Shown: positions 8,426 through 17,802, counted from the first letter of the stretch. The stretch: DNA of 35,035 nucleotides from Pedosphaera sp. (GCA_009695285.1 SIBH01000009.1:1-35035); one strand, 5' to 3'. Notes: a model not told the origin generated them from the letters alone. A program made the numbers and translations.

Positions 8426-8839
8426 CTAATGCCGGTGCTTGAAGAGCCGCTCCTTGTTAGCCACGAGGTACCAGACGATCCAAAGGTTGACGAGCAGAAT
8501 GCCGAACACGATTCCGGAAAAGGTGTGCAGCAGATCATACACTTCCAGCGGGATGAAGAAGAGCGCCTCGCCGATCACCAGCCAGCCCGCCCAGCGCCGG
8601 CGGAAGATCAGCCCCACCCCCTCGCCGAGCGAGAGCAGACTGTAGAGCATGGTGCCGATGCCTACACCCCGGATGTTTTCCGGCCTGATCTGTCGCAGCT
8701 TGTCGCCGAGTGCCGCGAAGAACTGCCGTTCCGGGTCGAGATGAATCCAGCGGAGTAACTGGTCCAGTTGGGCGTCCAGACCGGGGCCAGAAAGGTTGAG
8801 CAGCCCGATGCCGATGGCCAGCAGCAGCAGGCCCTTCAC
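8426..8839 (-). CDS. DUF2127 family membrane protein
   Basis: 137 aa with GTG start: MKGLLLLAIGIGLLNLS...RRRWAGWLVIGEALFFIPLEVYDLLH... Start uncertain. Confidence 0.7.
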   Translation of the reverse strand: MKGLLLLAIGIGLLNLSGPGLDAQLDQLLRWIHLDPERQFFAALGDKLRQIRPENIRGVGIGTMLYSLLSLGEGVGLIFRRRWAGWLVIGEALFFIPLEVYDLLHTFSGIVFGILLVNLWIVWYLVANKERLFKHRH

Positions 8840-8899
8840 CAGCTTGATGACGCAGAGCGTCGGGGCGAGGCGCTCCGACGGGTTTCCGGCGCGGATATT

Positions 8900-9904
8900 T
8901 CAGGAACTTTCCGCGGTGACGATCCGCTCCGCGCCGCCCTCCGTCCGGGAGACGCGGCTGCGCTTGGCCTCGACCTTGATGTAGTGGAGGATGACCGGCG
9001 CGAGAATCATCCCGGGGATGCCCATCAGCTTCTCGCCGAGGACGAGGCCGATGAGCGTGAGCCACATCGGATTCTGGATGCGGTCGCCCACGATCTTGCT
9101 GTTGAGGAAATATTCCGTCTTGTGCAGCACCACCAGAAACACGAGTGCGAACAGGGCCAGCTTCGGAGAAATGGTGAACGCCACGCCGACAATGAGGGTG
9201 TTGCTGATGATGTTGCCGACGATGGGCAGCAGCCCGCACAGGAAGGTGATGCCGACCAGCACCCCGGCGTAGGGCAGATGGTTCCAGAACAAAAAGCCCG
9301 CCGTCAGCCCCGTGTTGATGGCCGAGATGGCGATCTGCGCGCCCATGACCGTGGCGAAGCTCCGGTAAAAGACCTTGAAACGCTCGGCGATTTCGACGGC
9401 GGTCAGCGTGTAGAGATTGTTGCTCTGCGCCGGTTGGTCGGTCTCCAGGTCGAACCGCGAATTGAGGAACAGGCTGATCGCCACCACGATGCCGATGAGG
9501 ACGGCCGCGCCCTGAATCAGCGCCACGCCGGCATACTTGGCCAAGCCATTAATCTCCTCGTTGATGGCGGAGATGGCGAGCTGGCGCAGACTGTTGAAAT
9601 CCGTGAAGGGCAGCTCGACGCCCTGCCTCTCCGCCCATTCCAGCACCACCGGAATCGTCGTTTCAGCAATATGCGGAATCGCCGTGGCGCTTTGTTTCAC
9701 GAACAGGTAGAAGCCCGTCCCCGCGCCGCCCAGCAGGATGAGAAACAGCGTGATCCCCAGCCATTTTCGGCCTCCAAACGCGAGCAGGTGCAGCGCGAAA
9801 AAACAGAACAGCACCGTGACCAGCGGGGTGGCCAGCTTCAGCCAACCCGCCGCGATGATGAGCAGCGCGATGAACGCATAGGATAGACGGGCAGGCAGGC
9901 TCAT
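8900..9904 (-). CDS. AI-2E family transporter (TqsA/PerM-like)
   Basis: 334 aa polytopic; ...LPYAGVLVGITFLCGLLPIVGNIISNTLIVGVAFTISP...FLNSKIVGDRIQNPMWLTLIGLVLGEKLMGIPGMILAPVILHYIK. Confidence 0.88.
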   Translation of the reverse strand: MSLPARLSYAFIALLIIAAGWLKLATPLVTVLFCFFALHLLAFGGRKWLGITLFLILLGGAGTGFYLFVKQSATAIPHIAETTIPVVLEWAERQGVELPFTDFNSLRQLAISAINEEINGLAKYAGVALIQGAAVLIGIVVAISLFLNSRFDLETDQPAQSNNLYTLTAVEIAERFKVFYRSFATVMGAQIAISAINTGLTAGFLFWNHLPYAGVLVGITFLCGLLPIVGNIISNTLIVGVAFTISPKLALFALVFLVVLHKTEYFLNSKIVGDRIQNPMWLTLIGLVLGEKLMGIPGMILAPVILHYIKVEAKRSRVSRTEGGAERIVTAESS

Positions 9905-9910
9905 GGTGGA

Positions 9911-11776
9911 TCAGCGGATTTTCTCCAGCAAGAATGGCAGCAGTTCGGAAATCTTCACGCGCGTCTGTTCCATCGTGTCGCGGTCACGCAACGTCACCGT
10001 GTCGAGCAGTTCCGGTTTCTCGCCCAGCGTGTCGAAGTCAATGGTCAGACAGAAAGGCGTGCCCGCCTCGTCCTGGCGCGCGTAGCGGCGGCCAATCGAA
10101 CCGCCATCATCGTAATACACATTCATCCACGGGCGCAGCAGGTCGCGCACGGACTGTGCCTTCTTCACCAGGTCGGGCTTGTTCTTGAGCAGCGGCAGCA
10201 CCGCCACTTTGATCGGCGCGACGCGGGGATGAAACTTCATGACCACGCGCGTCTCGCTCTTGCCCTTGTCATCGGTCTCGGTGATTTCGGTGAAAGCGTT
10301 GCAGAGGAGCGCGAGCGTGAGGCGGTCCAAACCGGCGGACGGTTCGATGACGTGCGGCACGAACTGCCCCTTGGCGAGCTTCTCGAAGAACACGTCGGCT
10401 TCCTTGCGCGCGGCCTCGGCGGCGTCGGACGGCGCGAGCTTTTTCTTGTCGAGGCCCGTGCGGGTCTTCGCTTCGATGAATTCCTCACGCATCGACTGCT
10501 TGCGCTCGTCGGGAAGTTTCGTCCAGGCGGCGCGCACTTCCTCGTCGAACACCCCGAGCGGTTTGCCGGAAAACTTTTCGTGCTGGCTCAGGTCAAAATC
10601 ACCGCGCGCCGCGATGCCTTCGAGTTCATCGCCCTTGATCGTGCCATCCTCCTCCTTGCTGAAGGGGAACTTGAACAGGATGTCCGTGCAGGCGCGGGCG
10701 TAGTGCGCAAGTTCTGCTGAAGTCTGAAGGTGAAAGCCCAGCGTGGGGCGCGGGAGTCCGATGTTCTCGTAGAAGCGCACGCGCTCCTCGACCCAGTATT
10801 GATGCCACGCCTGCCAACCCCAGTTCGGCTGCGGTTCGCCGGGATGCCCCTGCGTCGGCACCGTCGCCACCGTGCCGTGCAAGGCTTCGGTCGCCTCATC
10901 GGGCCGGATGAAAAATTCCAGCTCCATCTGCTCAAACTCCCGCGAGCGAAAGGTGAAATTGCGCGGCGTGATTTCATTGCGAAACGCTTTGCCGATCTGG
11001 CCGATGCCGAACGGCACCTTCACGCGCGACGAATCAAACACGTTTTTGAACTGAACGAAGATGGCCTGCGCGGTCTCGGGCCGGAGATAGGCGATGTTCT
11101 CGTCCGTGGCGACGGGGCCATAATGCGTTTGCAGCATCAGGTTGAACGGACGCGGTTCGGTCAATTCGCCGCCACAGTGCGGACAGGGCGTGATGAAACC
11201 TGTCGCGCCCAGTTGCTCGGTCGCAAGATAGAGATAAAATTCACGCGCGTCCGTCGGGTTCTTGCCCTTCTCCGCCTCCTGCACCAGCCAGGAAATTGTG
11301 ACTTCAGGATTACGAACCAAGGCGAGATTAGGCGCGAGTTGCTTGCCCTTGCCTTTTGCCCACTTGAGCAGGTCGCCGGTGTTGAAGCGGTTCGTGACCG
11401 GTTCGGTCAACGCGGCCAGCGATTGCGTCCATTGCTGCTCGCACATCAGCGGCCACCACTGATCGGCGCGAATCAGCTTTTTGCAGTGCTTACAAGTGCT
11501 CATCGGATCCGCAAACGTGTCCACATGCCCGCTCGCCTTCCAGACCATCGGGTGCATGATGATGCTCGCATCGAGTCCCACCACATCCTCGCGCTGGCGC
11601 ATCATGGAATGCCACCAGGCGTCGCGCAGGTTGCGTTTCAGCTCCGCACCGAGCGGGCCGTAATCCCAAAAACCGTTGATGCCGCCGTAGATTTCCGACG
11701 ACTGGTAGATGAACCCCCGGCGTTTGCACAGGGAGACGATCTTCTCCATCAATAAATTTTCTTTCGGCTCGGCCAT
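9911..11776 (-). CDS. glyS: Glycine--tRNA ligase (single-chain, eukaryote/archaea-like class)
   Basis: 621 aa: LCKRRGFIYQSSEIYGGINGFWDYGPLGAELKRN...FNLMLQTHYGPV...YLRPETAQAIFVQFKNV...AFRNEITPRNFTFRSREFEQMELEFF...PHVIEPSAGLDRL. Confidence 0.95.
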   Translation of the reverse strand: MAEPKENLLMEKIVSLCKRRGFIYQSSEIYGGINGFWDYGPLGAELKRNLRDAWWHSMMRQREDVVGLDASIIMHPMVWKASGHVDTFADPMSTCKHCKKLIRADQWWPLMCEQQWTQSLAALTEPVTNRFNTGDLLKWAKGKGKQLAPNLALVRNPEVTISWLVQEAEKGKNPTDAREFYLYLATEQLGATGFITPCPHCGGELTEPRPFNLMLQTHYGPVATDENIAYLRPETAQAIFVQFKNVFDSSRVKVPFGIGQIGKAFRNEITPRNFTFRSREFEQMELEFFIRPDEATEALHGTVATVPTQGHPGEPQPNWGWQAWHQYWVEERVRFYENIGLPRPTLGFHLQTSAELAHYARACTDILFKFPFSKEEDGTIKGDELEGIAARGDFDLSQHEKFSGKPLGVFDEEVRAAWTKLPDERKQSMREEFIEAKTRTGLDKKKLAPSDAAEAARKEADVFFEKLAKGQFVPHVIEPSAGLDRLTLALLCNAFTEITETDDKGKSETRVVMKFHPRVAPIKVAVLPLLKNKPDLVKKAQSVRDLLRPWMNVYYDDGGSIGRRYARQDEAGTPFCLTIDFDTLGEKPELLDTVTLRDRDTMEQTRVKISELLPFLLEKIR

Positions 11777-11875
11777 AAATTAGGGCGGAAGCTTTGGGGA
11801 TGGTCCCGGCGATGTCAAGGCGGCGCGGCCCGATCAGGAGACGGCACCGGCGACCGGCCAGAGACGGGCGGACAC

Positions 11876-11923
11876 CTGGGAGCGCTGGCGCAAGGGCAGC
11901 CGGCGGGACGCCAGCGCTCCCAG
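11876..11923. repeat. Perfect 15-bp inverted repeat (hairpin) in the divergent intergenic region
   Basis: CTGGGAGCGCTGGCG (11876-11890) and CGCCAGCGCTCCCAG (11909-11923). Confidence 0.8.
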
Positions 11924-11988
11924 TTCACGACTTATGAAAAATAATTCTCCAGCTTGCCGCCGCGCCTTTTGCCCCGTAGAACAGGCGC

Positions 11989-13578
11989 GTGAAAAATTCC
12001 ACCGCCCCGGCCGCCCCGGCCCCGCTGCCCGCCGGCCTGCGCCGCTACCTCTATTTCACCGCCGCCGTGACGGGGGCCGTGGTGATGATCGTGGAAATTC
12101 TCGGCGCGAAAATGCTCTCGCCCTACGTCGGCACTTCGCACTTCGTCTGGACGGCGCAGATCGCCGTGACGCTGGTGGCCCTGTCCTGCGGCTACTACGC
12201 CGGCGGCTGGCTGGTCACCCGTTCGCCCCGGCCGACGCGCCTCTACTGGGCGGTGCTGCTCGCTGCCGTTTATCTCACCGCCAACATCCCGCTGTGCGAA
12301 CCAGTCGCTTACTGGTGCCTCGACCTGAGTCGCGACGGCAGTCTCGCCGTCGGCACGCTGCTCGCGTCGGCCCTGCTCTTTTTCGTCCCGCTCGCGCTGC
12401 TGGCCATGGTCGGGCCGTTCTTCGTCCACGTCCTCACCTCGACGGTCGCGGGCGTCGGCGGCAACGTCGGCCGGCTCACGGCCGTCAGCACGCTCGGCAG
12501 TTTCGTCGGCACGATCCTGATCGGCTACTTCACCATCCCCTACCTGCCGAATTCGCTGACAATGTTTCTCACCGCGCTCCTCCTGATGCTGATCTGCGCC
12601 GGGTATCTCTTCGGCTGGGGCCGCCCATCATCCGCGCCGGGGCTGGTCGCGCTGGTGGCGCTGGCGGGCGCGGGCCTCGGCTGGTTCGGCATGCGGAGCG
12701 ACCGCTTTCATCACCCCAGCTATGTCGAACTGTTCTGCGGCAACTCCAACTTCGGCCGCCTCCAGGTGCTCACCGTCACGAACAGCACAGAACGATTTTA
12801 TCTGAACGATTTCCTCTGGCAGAACACCTACGACTCGGCCTCGGGCCAAAGCCTCTCGATGTTCACCTACGCGCTCCACGACTTCGCCCGCGCCTACACC
12901 ACGAACATCGCGGACGTGCTCTGCATCGGCATGGGCGTGGGCGTGGTGCCGATGGAGTTCGCGCGCGCCGGCGTGCAGGTGGACGTGGTGGAGATCAATC
13001 CGGCGGTGGTGCCGGTCGCGATAAAATATTTCGGCCTCAAGCCGGAACAGTTGAACATCACCATCGGCGACGGGCGTTATTTCGTGAACCGCACCCAAAA
13101 AAAATATGACGCCGTGGTGCTCGACGCGTTTCTGGGCGACTCGAACCCCTCGCACCTGATGACGCGCGAGGCGTTCGCGGGCGTGCGGCACATACTGCGG
13201 CCCGGCGGTGTGCTGGTGATAAACTGCTTCGGAAAATTTGAGGCGGACAAGGATTATTTCACCGCGTCGCTGGACAAGACTCTGCGCGCGGTCTTTCCGA
13301 GCGTGGTCATTCACGCGGCCCTGCACGGAAACACCTTCTTCATCGCCGGCGACGTGCCGGAGTTGAAGCTGCTGCGCACGCCCGATCTGGAACGCATCCA
13401 TCCGGCGGTGCGAAGCCAAGTCGCGTCGGCCTTCGACACGCTGCGCGCCACCAATCCCCGGCATGGCCGCGTGCTGACAGACGACTTCAATCCGGTTGAT
13501 TTCTTCGACGCCGACAATTGCGAGGCGACGCGACGCGCCCTGGCGTTCAGCATGAAGCCGCGCCAGCTTGCACCGTGA
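11989..13578 (+). CDS. Fused membrane domain / spermidine synthase-like protein
   Basis: 529 aa; N-terminal TM helices (VTGAVVMIVEILGAKMLSPYVGTSHFVWTAQIAVTLVALSCGYYAGG) then spermidine-synthase fold (VLCIGMGVGVVPMEFARAGVQVDVVEINPAVV...DAVVLDAFLGDSNPSHLMTREAF). Confidence 0.88.
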   Translation: MKNSTAPAAPAPLPAGLRRYLYFTAAVTGAVVMIVEILGAKMLSPYVGTSHFVWTAQIAVTLVALSCGYYAGGWLVTRSPRPTRLYWAVLLAAVYLTANIPLCEPVAYWCLDLSRDGSLAVGTLLASALLFFVPLALLAMVGPFFVHVLTSTVAGVGGNVGRLTAVSTLGSFVGTILIGYFTIPYLPNSLTMFLTALLLMLICAGYLFGWGRPSSAPGLVALVALAGAGLGWFGMRSDRFHHPSYVELFCGNSNFGRLQVLTVTNSTERFYLNDFLWQNTYDSASGQSLSMFTYALHDFARAYTTNIADVLCIGMGVGVVPMEFARAGVQVDVVEINPAVVPVAIKYFGLKPEQLNITIGDGRYFVNRTQKKYDAVVLDAFLGDSNPSHLMTREAFAGVRHILRPGGVLVINCFGKFEADKDYFTASLDKTLRAVFPSVVIHAALHGNTFFIAGDVPELKLLRTPDLERIHPAVRSQVASAFDTLRATNPRHGRVLTDDFNPVDFFDADNCEATRRALAFSMKPRQLAP

Positions 13579-13612
13579 CGCCCACGGTTCCGGCCAACCT
13601 TCCGCACCACCG

Positions 13613-14191
13613 ATGAGCACCACCGACTGGGAGGCGAAATATCAGGCCCAAGACATGCCGTGGGACAAGGGCGAAGCCTCGCCGGGGCTGGTAGATTTTC
13701 TCGCCGCGCAGCCGCAACTGCCACACGGCTCCGTACTTGTGCCGGGCTGCGGCCTCGGCCACGACGTGCGCGCCTGGGCCGCCGCCGGCTTCGGTGCGAC
13801 CGGCTTCGACGTCGCCCCCTCGGCCGTCCGGTTGGCGCATGAGCGCACCGCCGGTACGGGCCTGGCCGCGAAATTTCAACTGGGCGATTTTCTCGGCGGC
13901 TCACCGGCGCAACCGTTCGACTGGGTGTTTGAGCACACGCTGTTTTGCGCGATCGATCCCGCGCGCCGGGAAGATTACGTGCAGGCCGCGCGCCGCTGGC
14001 TCAGGCCGGGCGGCAATTATCTCGCGGTGAACTATCTCATTCCCGACAAGGAAGGCCCGCCCTTCGGCACCACCCGCGAGGAATTGCTGGAACGTTTTTC
14101 GCCGCACTTCGAACTGCTCCAGGAATGGGTGCCGCGCTCTTATCCAAACCGCACCGGACTGGAACTGATGTTCTGGTGGCGGAAGCGGTGA
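13613..14191 (+). CDS. Class I SAM-dependent methyltransferase, TPMT family
   Basis: MSTTDWEAKYQAQDMPWDKGEASPGLVDFL...VLVPGCGLGHDVRAWAAAGFGATGFDVAPSAV...WVFEHTLFCAIDPARREDYVQAARRWLRPGG. Confidence 0.9.
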   Translation: MSTTDWEAKYQAQDMPWDKGEASPGLVDFLAAQPQLPHGSVLVPGCGLGHDVRAWAAAGFGATGFDVAPSAVRLAHERTAGTGLAAKFQLGDFLGGSPAQPFDWVFEHTLFCAIDPARREDYVQAARRWLRPGGNYLAVNYLIPDKEGPPFGTTREELLERFSPHFELLQEWVPRSYPNRTGLELMFWWRKR

Positions 14192-14240
14192 GCGTCCAAG
14201 AGGAAAGGTTGATAGGAAACAACCAACCCTGGCCGCCCCA

Positions 14241-14281
14241 GTTGTTGGGCGTTCGATGTTCGATGTTGGATGCTCGGTGTT
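14241..14281. repeat. Dispersed intergenic repeat (gttgggcgttcgatgttcgatgttggatgctcgg)
   Basis: Shares 'ttggatgtt/gttcgatgtt' words with 7495-7581. Confidence 0.5.
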
Positions 14282-14290
14282 TCTTCCAGA

Positions 14291-15367
14291 TCAAATCTTC
14301 CCCAGCGCCCCGCCCTTCACCTCCCACCGCTGCAAATCGCGGCCCAGCTCCTGCGGCCAGTTCTCCTCGGTGCAGGTCATGAACACCTGGCCGCGCGCGT
14401 GGTTCGCCCGCTCCAGCAACGGCAGTAGGCCGGCGCGCCGTTTCGCGTCGAGTTCGCCCATCACATCGTCGATCAGCAGCACGGGCGGCGAGCCGTGTAG
14501 GCCGGTCAGATATTCAGCCTGCGCCATTTTTAGCGCGATGGCCAGGGAACGCTTCTGGCCTTCGCTGCCGAACTGTGCGGCGGACTTTTCGTTGAGCAGC
14601 AGTTGCACCTCGTCGCGATGCGGGCCGACCAGCGTGGAACGGTAGGTGCGCTCGCGGTCGCAGGCCTGCGCGAGTTCGACGGCGAAATCGCGCTTCACGC
14701 TGGGCTGATATTCGAGGCGCAAATCCTCCGCGTCGTTCGCGATGCGCCGGTAGGCGAGGCGCGCGAGCGGCGAGAGACGCGGAATCAGTTCGCGGCGATG
14801 GCGCGTGAGTTCCTCGCCGAGCTTCACCAGTTCGCGGGAGAAACTTTCCAGCGCGGTCTCGTCCGGTGCTCGTTGCTTCAGCAAGGCGTTGCGCGAGCGC
14901 AGCGCCTGCGCGTAACGCTGCAACAGCGGCAGATAGCCGGAGAAAGTCTGCGCGAGGAGCAGATCCAGAAACCGGCGGCGTCCGCGCGATGCGCCTTTCA
15001 CGAGCTGCAAATCTTCCGTGCAAAAAACCACCGCACGCAATGCGCCGAGGTAATCCGTGAGCTTGCGAACGGGCTGCGCGTCGAGGCTGAGTTTCCGTTC
15101 GCGCGCCGACCAGTACATTTTGATCTCGCGCTCGCCCTGCGCCACCACGGTGCCGCCGGCGAACCAGCCTTTCGCGCCGTGCCGGATCATCTGCGCGCCG
15201 CCGACACCACGAAACGAGCGCAGTGTGGCGAGCAGATAGACGGCTTCGAGAATGTTCGTCTTGCCCTGCGCGTTGTCGCCGAGCAGGACGTGGAAGCCGG
15301 GCGAAAAATCCACGTCCAGCCGCGCGTAATTGCGGAAGTCGCGGAGTCGGAGATGAGCCAGATGCAC
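14291..15367 (-). CDS. recF: DNA replication and repair protein RecF
   Basis: GTG start at 15367: HLAHLRLRDFRNYARLDVDFSPGFHVLLGDNAQGKTNILEAVYLLATLRSFRG...VGPHRDEVQLLLNEKSAAQFGSEGQKRSLAIALKMAQAEYLTG...PPVLLIDDVMGELDAKRR. Confidence 0.95.
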   Translation of the reverse strand: MHLAHLRLRDFRNYARLDVDFSPGFHVLLGDNAQGKTNILEAVYLLATLRSFRGVGGAQMIRHGAKGWFAGGTVVAQGEREIKMYWSARERKLSLDAQPVRKLTDYLGALRAVVFCTEDLQLVKGASRGRRRFLDLLLAQTFSGYLPLLQRYAQALRSRNALLKQRAPDETALESFSRELVKLGEELTRHRRELIPRLSPLARLAYRRIANDAEDLRLEYQPSVKRDFAVELAQACDRERTYRSTLVGPHRDEVQLLLNEKSAAQFGSEGQKRSLAIALKMAQAEYLTGLHGSPPVLLIDDVMGELDAKRRAGLLPLLERANHARGQVFMTCTEENWPQELGRDLQRWEVKGGALGKI

Positions 15368-15369
15368 GG

Positions 15370-15600
15370 TCAGCAGAAATGTTCTTCGTCGAGGCCCGAA
15401 CCTTTGACGATGCTTTTCAATGTTCCGATGGGGATCGGTTTTGAACCGAGAAAGGGCACGATCACCTGCCGGCCATCGGTGTACCGCCATTTTTGGTGGC
15501 TGCCCTTTTGGCTGCCCTTTTGGCTGGCCACCGCGAAGCCATGCGCCTTGAGCACGGTTGTCACCTCTTTGTCGTTAAGCCCTGGAAAACGCTCGCTCAC
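15370..15600 (-). CDS. hicA: HicA family type II toxin (mRNA interferase)
   Basis: MSERFPGLNDKEVTTVLKAHGFAVASQKGSQKGSHQKWRYTDGRQVIVPFLGSKPIPIGTLKSIVKGSGL; GSH catalytic motif; 4-nt overlap with hicB. Confidence 0.9.
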   Translation of the reverse strand: MSERFPGLNDKEVTTVLKAHGFAVASQKGSQKGSHQKWRYTDGRQVIVPFLGSKPIPIGTLKSIVKGSGLDEEHFC

Positions 15601-15800
15601 TCGATGGCCAGTTCCACCAGCTTGCTGTTCGACGAAAGTTTGAGTTCCACCGGCTCGAACCGCAGGGCCAGCGCCTCACGGGCGTTGGTGATGGCTTCGG
15701 TTTCCCTGTCTCCCGACGTGGCACAGCCCGGCAACTCCGGGATCGAAGCCGCCCAGCGACGGCACTCCGGATCGTATTCCACCAAGAGTCTCATTTTCAT
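15597..15800 (-). CDS. hicB: HicB family type II antitoxin
   Basis: 67 aa MKMRLLVEYDPECRRWAASIPELPGCATSGDRETEAITNAREALALRFEPVELK, typical partial-RNase-H HicB fold; directly upstream of hicA. Confidence 0.88.
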   Translation of the reverse strand: MKMRLLVEYDPECRRWAASIPELPGCATSGDRETEAITNAREALALRFEPVELKLSSNSKLVELAIE

Positions 15801-15918
15801 GGGGCCAGCCTAATTCTTTCGCACCGATATTCCAAACAAACTTTCATCGCTTGATGCCTGCGGTCAAAAAACTACCATCCGCCCCGATTCAAAAAGAATT
15901 TCGCCGCAGCGCCGGCGC

Positions 15919-16503
15919 TCAACCTTTCTCCTTGAAAACCACGTCAATCGCCAGTCCGGCGGCCAGCAGCAGGAGGCTCGCGGCGCTGCTGCCTTCGGCG
16001 TGGGCGCTGAGCGAAATCATGTAGTTGTCCGCCGAGGTGAACAGTTCCTTGCCGAAGCCAGCCCATTTTTTTGTGACCGTGCCCAGTTCGGCTCCGCCGG
16101 TGGAGAGGAGCTTGAAGTTCCATCCCTTCCAGTCGCCTTTGACTTCGGCCACCTTCTGGTCGGCGTTGTCGAAAACCCAGAAGCCGCCGCCGAAACTGAA
16201 GAGTTTGCTTTTGAAATATCCGAGCGGCACGCCGCCGGCGCCGGTCACGCGGACTTTCGAGCGAAAGAACGCCATCGGACGGTGAATCGTGAAGACGGGA
16301 ACCGTGCCGCCATTCTCGTATACGTTCAGCGTGGTCGGCAGCATCTGTTTGTTCACCAGCATCCGCAGGTATTGCGTCCAGCCCGGCTCTTCCTTGGCGG
16401 TGCCGATGACCTGCTGGGTTTCGGGATCGAGGATGTCGTAGGTATCGACGAGCTTCATGAAGCCCACCCGTTCTTTGATGAAATAATTTTTATGGTTTAG
16501 CAT
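15919..16503 (-). CDS. LURP-one/scramblase-related (LOR) family protein
   Basis: MLNHKNYFIKERVGFMKLVDTYDILDPETQQVIGTAKEEP...FTIHRPMAFFRSKVRVTGAGGVPLGYFKSKLFSFGGGFWVFDNADQKVAEVKGDWKGWNFKLLSTGG. Confidence 0.7.
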   Translation of the reverse strand: MLNHKNYFIKERVGFMKLVDTYDILDPETQQVIGTAKEEPGWTQYLRMLVNKQMLPTTLNVYENGGTVPVFTIHRPMAFFRSKVRVTGAGGVPLGYFKSKLFSFGGGFWVFDNADQKVAEVKGDWKGWNFKLLSTGGAELGTVTKKWAGFGKELFTSADNYMISLSAHAEGSSAASLLLLAAGLAIDVVFKEKG

Positions 16504-16590
16504 GATGATTGTCCTTGTTGGTTTCGCAGCTTTCTTAAACAGAACGGGGACATTGTCGAGTCCTGATTGCGCGCATTCTGGCAAATCCCC

Positions 16591-16735
16591 GGAGCGCGGG
16601 ACTGTGTCCCGCAGCAGTAGCGAGTGGTGTCGGGCTTGGGACCGGCTGGCGACTCTGTGCCGAATCCATGCAGTAGGAAATAACGCAGCAGAGAAGGCGA
16701 GGCCGCAGGCGCGGACGCCTGCGCCAACTCTGCCA
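16591..16735. repeat. Composite hairpin repeats upstream of the LOR gene
   Basis: gcgggactgtgtcccgc (~16596-16612) and gcaggcgcggacgcctgc (~16711-16728) are self-complementary. Confidence 0.5.
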
Positions 16736-16790
16736 TCCCGGTTCAGGGGTTCAAAATGGGAAACTTTCGTTCGGAGAATTTTCATCCCGG

Positions 16791-16811
16791 CCTTCTCCCC
16801 CGGGGAGAAGG
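16791..16811. repeat. Palindrome ccttctccccCggggagaagg, same style as the 3731 repeat
   Basis: 10-bp perfect arms. Confidence 0.6.
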
Positions 16812-16868
16812 AGAATCCTTCGCCGCGTCTTTGAAATTTCAAGCGGCGGGATAGGCGGATGGCCGGGC

Positions 16869-17786
16869 CTATTCCTTTTCTGAAAACAACGCCTCGGCGA
16901 ACTGCTTCGCGTCGAAGGGCTGCAGGTCGTCGGGCTGTTCGCCGAGGCCGATGAACTTGATCGGGATGCCGAGTTCGCGCTGGATGGCCACGACCGCGCC
17001 GCCCTTGCTCGTGCCGTCGAGCTTGGTGATGACGAGGCCGGTGAGCGGAACGGACTTGTGAAATTCCCGCGCCTGATTGATGGCGTTCATACCGGTGGAG
17101 CCGTCGAGCACGAGCAGGACTTCATGCGGCGCGCCGGGAAATTTCTTGTCGAGCACACGGTGTAGCTTCTCAAGCTCCTTCATCAGATTGTGCTTGGTGT
17201 GCAGGCGGCCGGCAGTGTCGATGAGCAGGTAATGGGCGTGACGCGCGAGCGCGGCGGTGACGGCGTCGTGCGCGATGGCGGCGGGGTCGGCCTTGTCCGC
17301 ACCGGCGATGACTTCGACGCTGAGGCGCGCGCCCCAGAGCTTGAGTTGCTCGATGGCTCCGGCGCGAAAGGTGTCGCAGGCGGCGAGGAGGACGGTTTCG
17401 CCGCGGGTTTGGATGAGCCTGGCGAGCTTGGCGCTGGTGGTGGTTTTGCCGGTGCCGTTGACGCCGACGATAGAGATGACAGTGAGGCCGGCGGGATTTT
17501 TGCGGAGCGCGGCGTGGTTCGCGGAAAGGCTGGACTGCACTTCGCGGGAGGCGATTTCCAGGAAGTCGAGGCCGGTGCGGCCCTGAGTCTCGAAGGCCAC
17601 TTTGGCGGCGGCGAGGATTTGCGCGGTCATGCTGACGCCGAGGTCGGCGCCGAGCAGCGCGGCCTCAAGTTCCTCCAGCGAGGAGGCGGTTAGCCTGGGC
17701 GAGCGCGTGATGATGCGCTTGATTTCGTGGGTGAGCTGGGCGTGGGTTTTGGCCAGGCCGGCTTTGAATTTTTGGAAGAGGCCCAT
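16869..17786 (-). CDS. ftsY: Signal recognition particle receptor FtsY
   Basis: 305 aa SRP GTPase: [17 protein letters not shown]...[23 protein letters not shown]...[22 protein letters not shown]...[49 protein letters not shown]. Confidence 0.96.
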   Translation of the reverse strand: MGLFQKFKAGLAKTHAQLTHEIKRIITRSPRLTASSLEELEAALLGADLGVSMTAQILAAAKVAFETQGRTGLDFLEIASREVQSSLSANHAALRKNPAGLTVISIVGVNGTGKTTTSAKLARLIQTRGETVLLAACDTFRAGAIEQLKLWGARLSVEVIAGADKADPAAIAHDAVTAALARHAHYLLIDTAGRLHTKHNLMKELEKLHRVLDKKFPGAPHEVLLVLDGSTGMNAINQAREFHKSVPLTGLVITKLDGTSKGGAVVAIQRELGIPIKFIGLGEQPDDLQPFDAKQFAEALFSEKE

Positions 17787-17802
17787 GAGGAAGGTCGAAG
17801 GA

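Noticed and set aside
10730-11755. 341-aa plus-strand ORF opposite glyS
   Set aside because: The sense strand is an unmistakable glycyl-tRNA synthetase; the antisense ORF has no recognisable motifs.
11989-14191. Spermidine-synthase-like fusion plus TPMT methyltransferase as a small biosynthetic cluster
   Set aside because: Both are common stand-alone genes. A tandem pair alone does not support a pathway claim.
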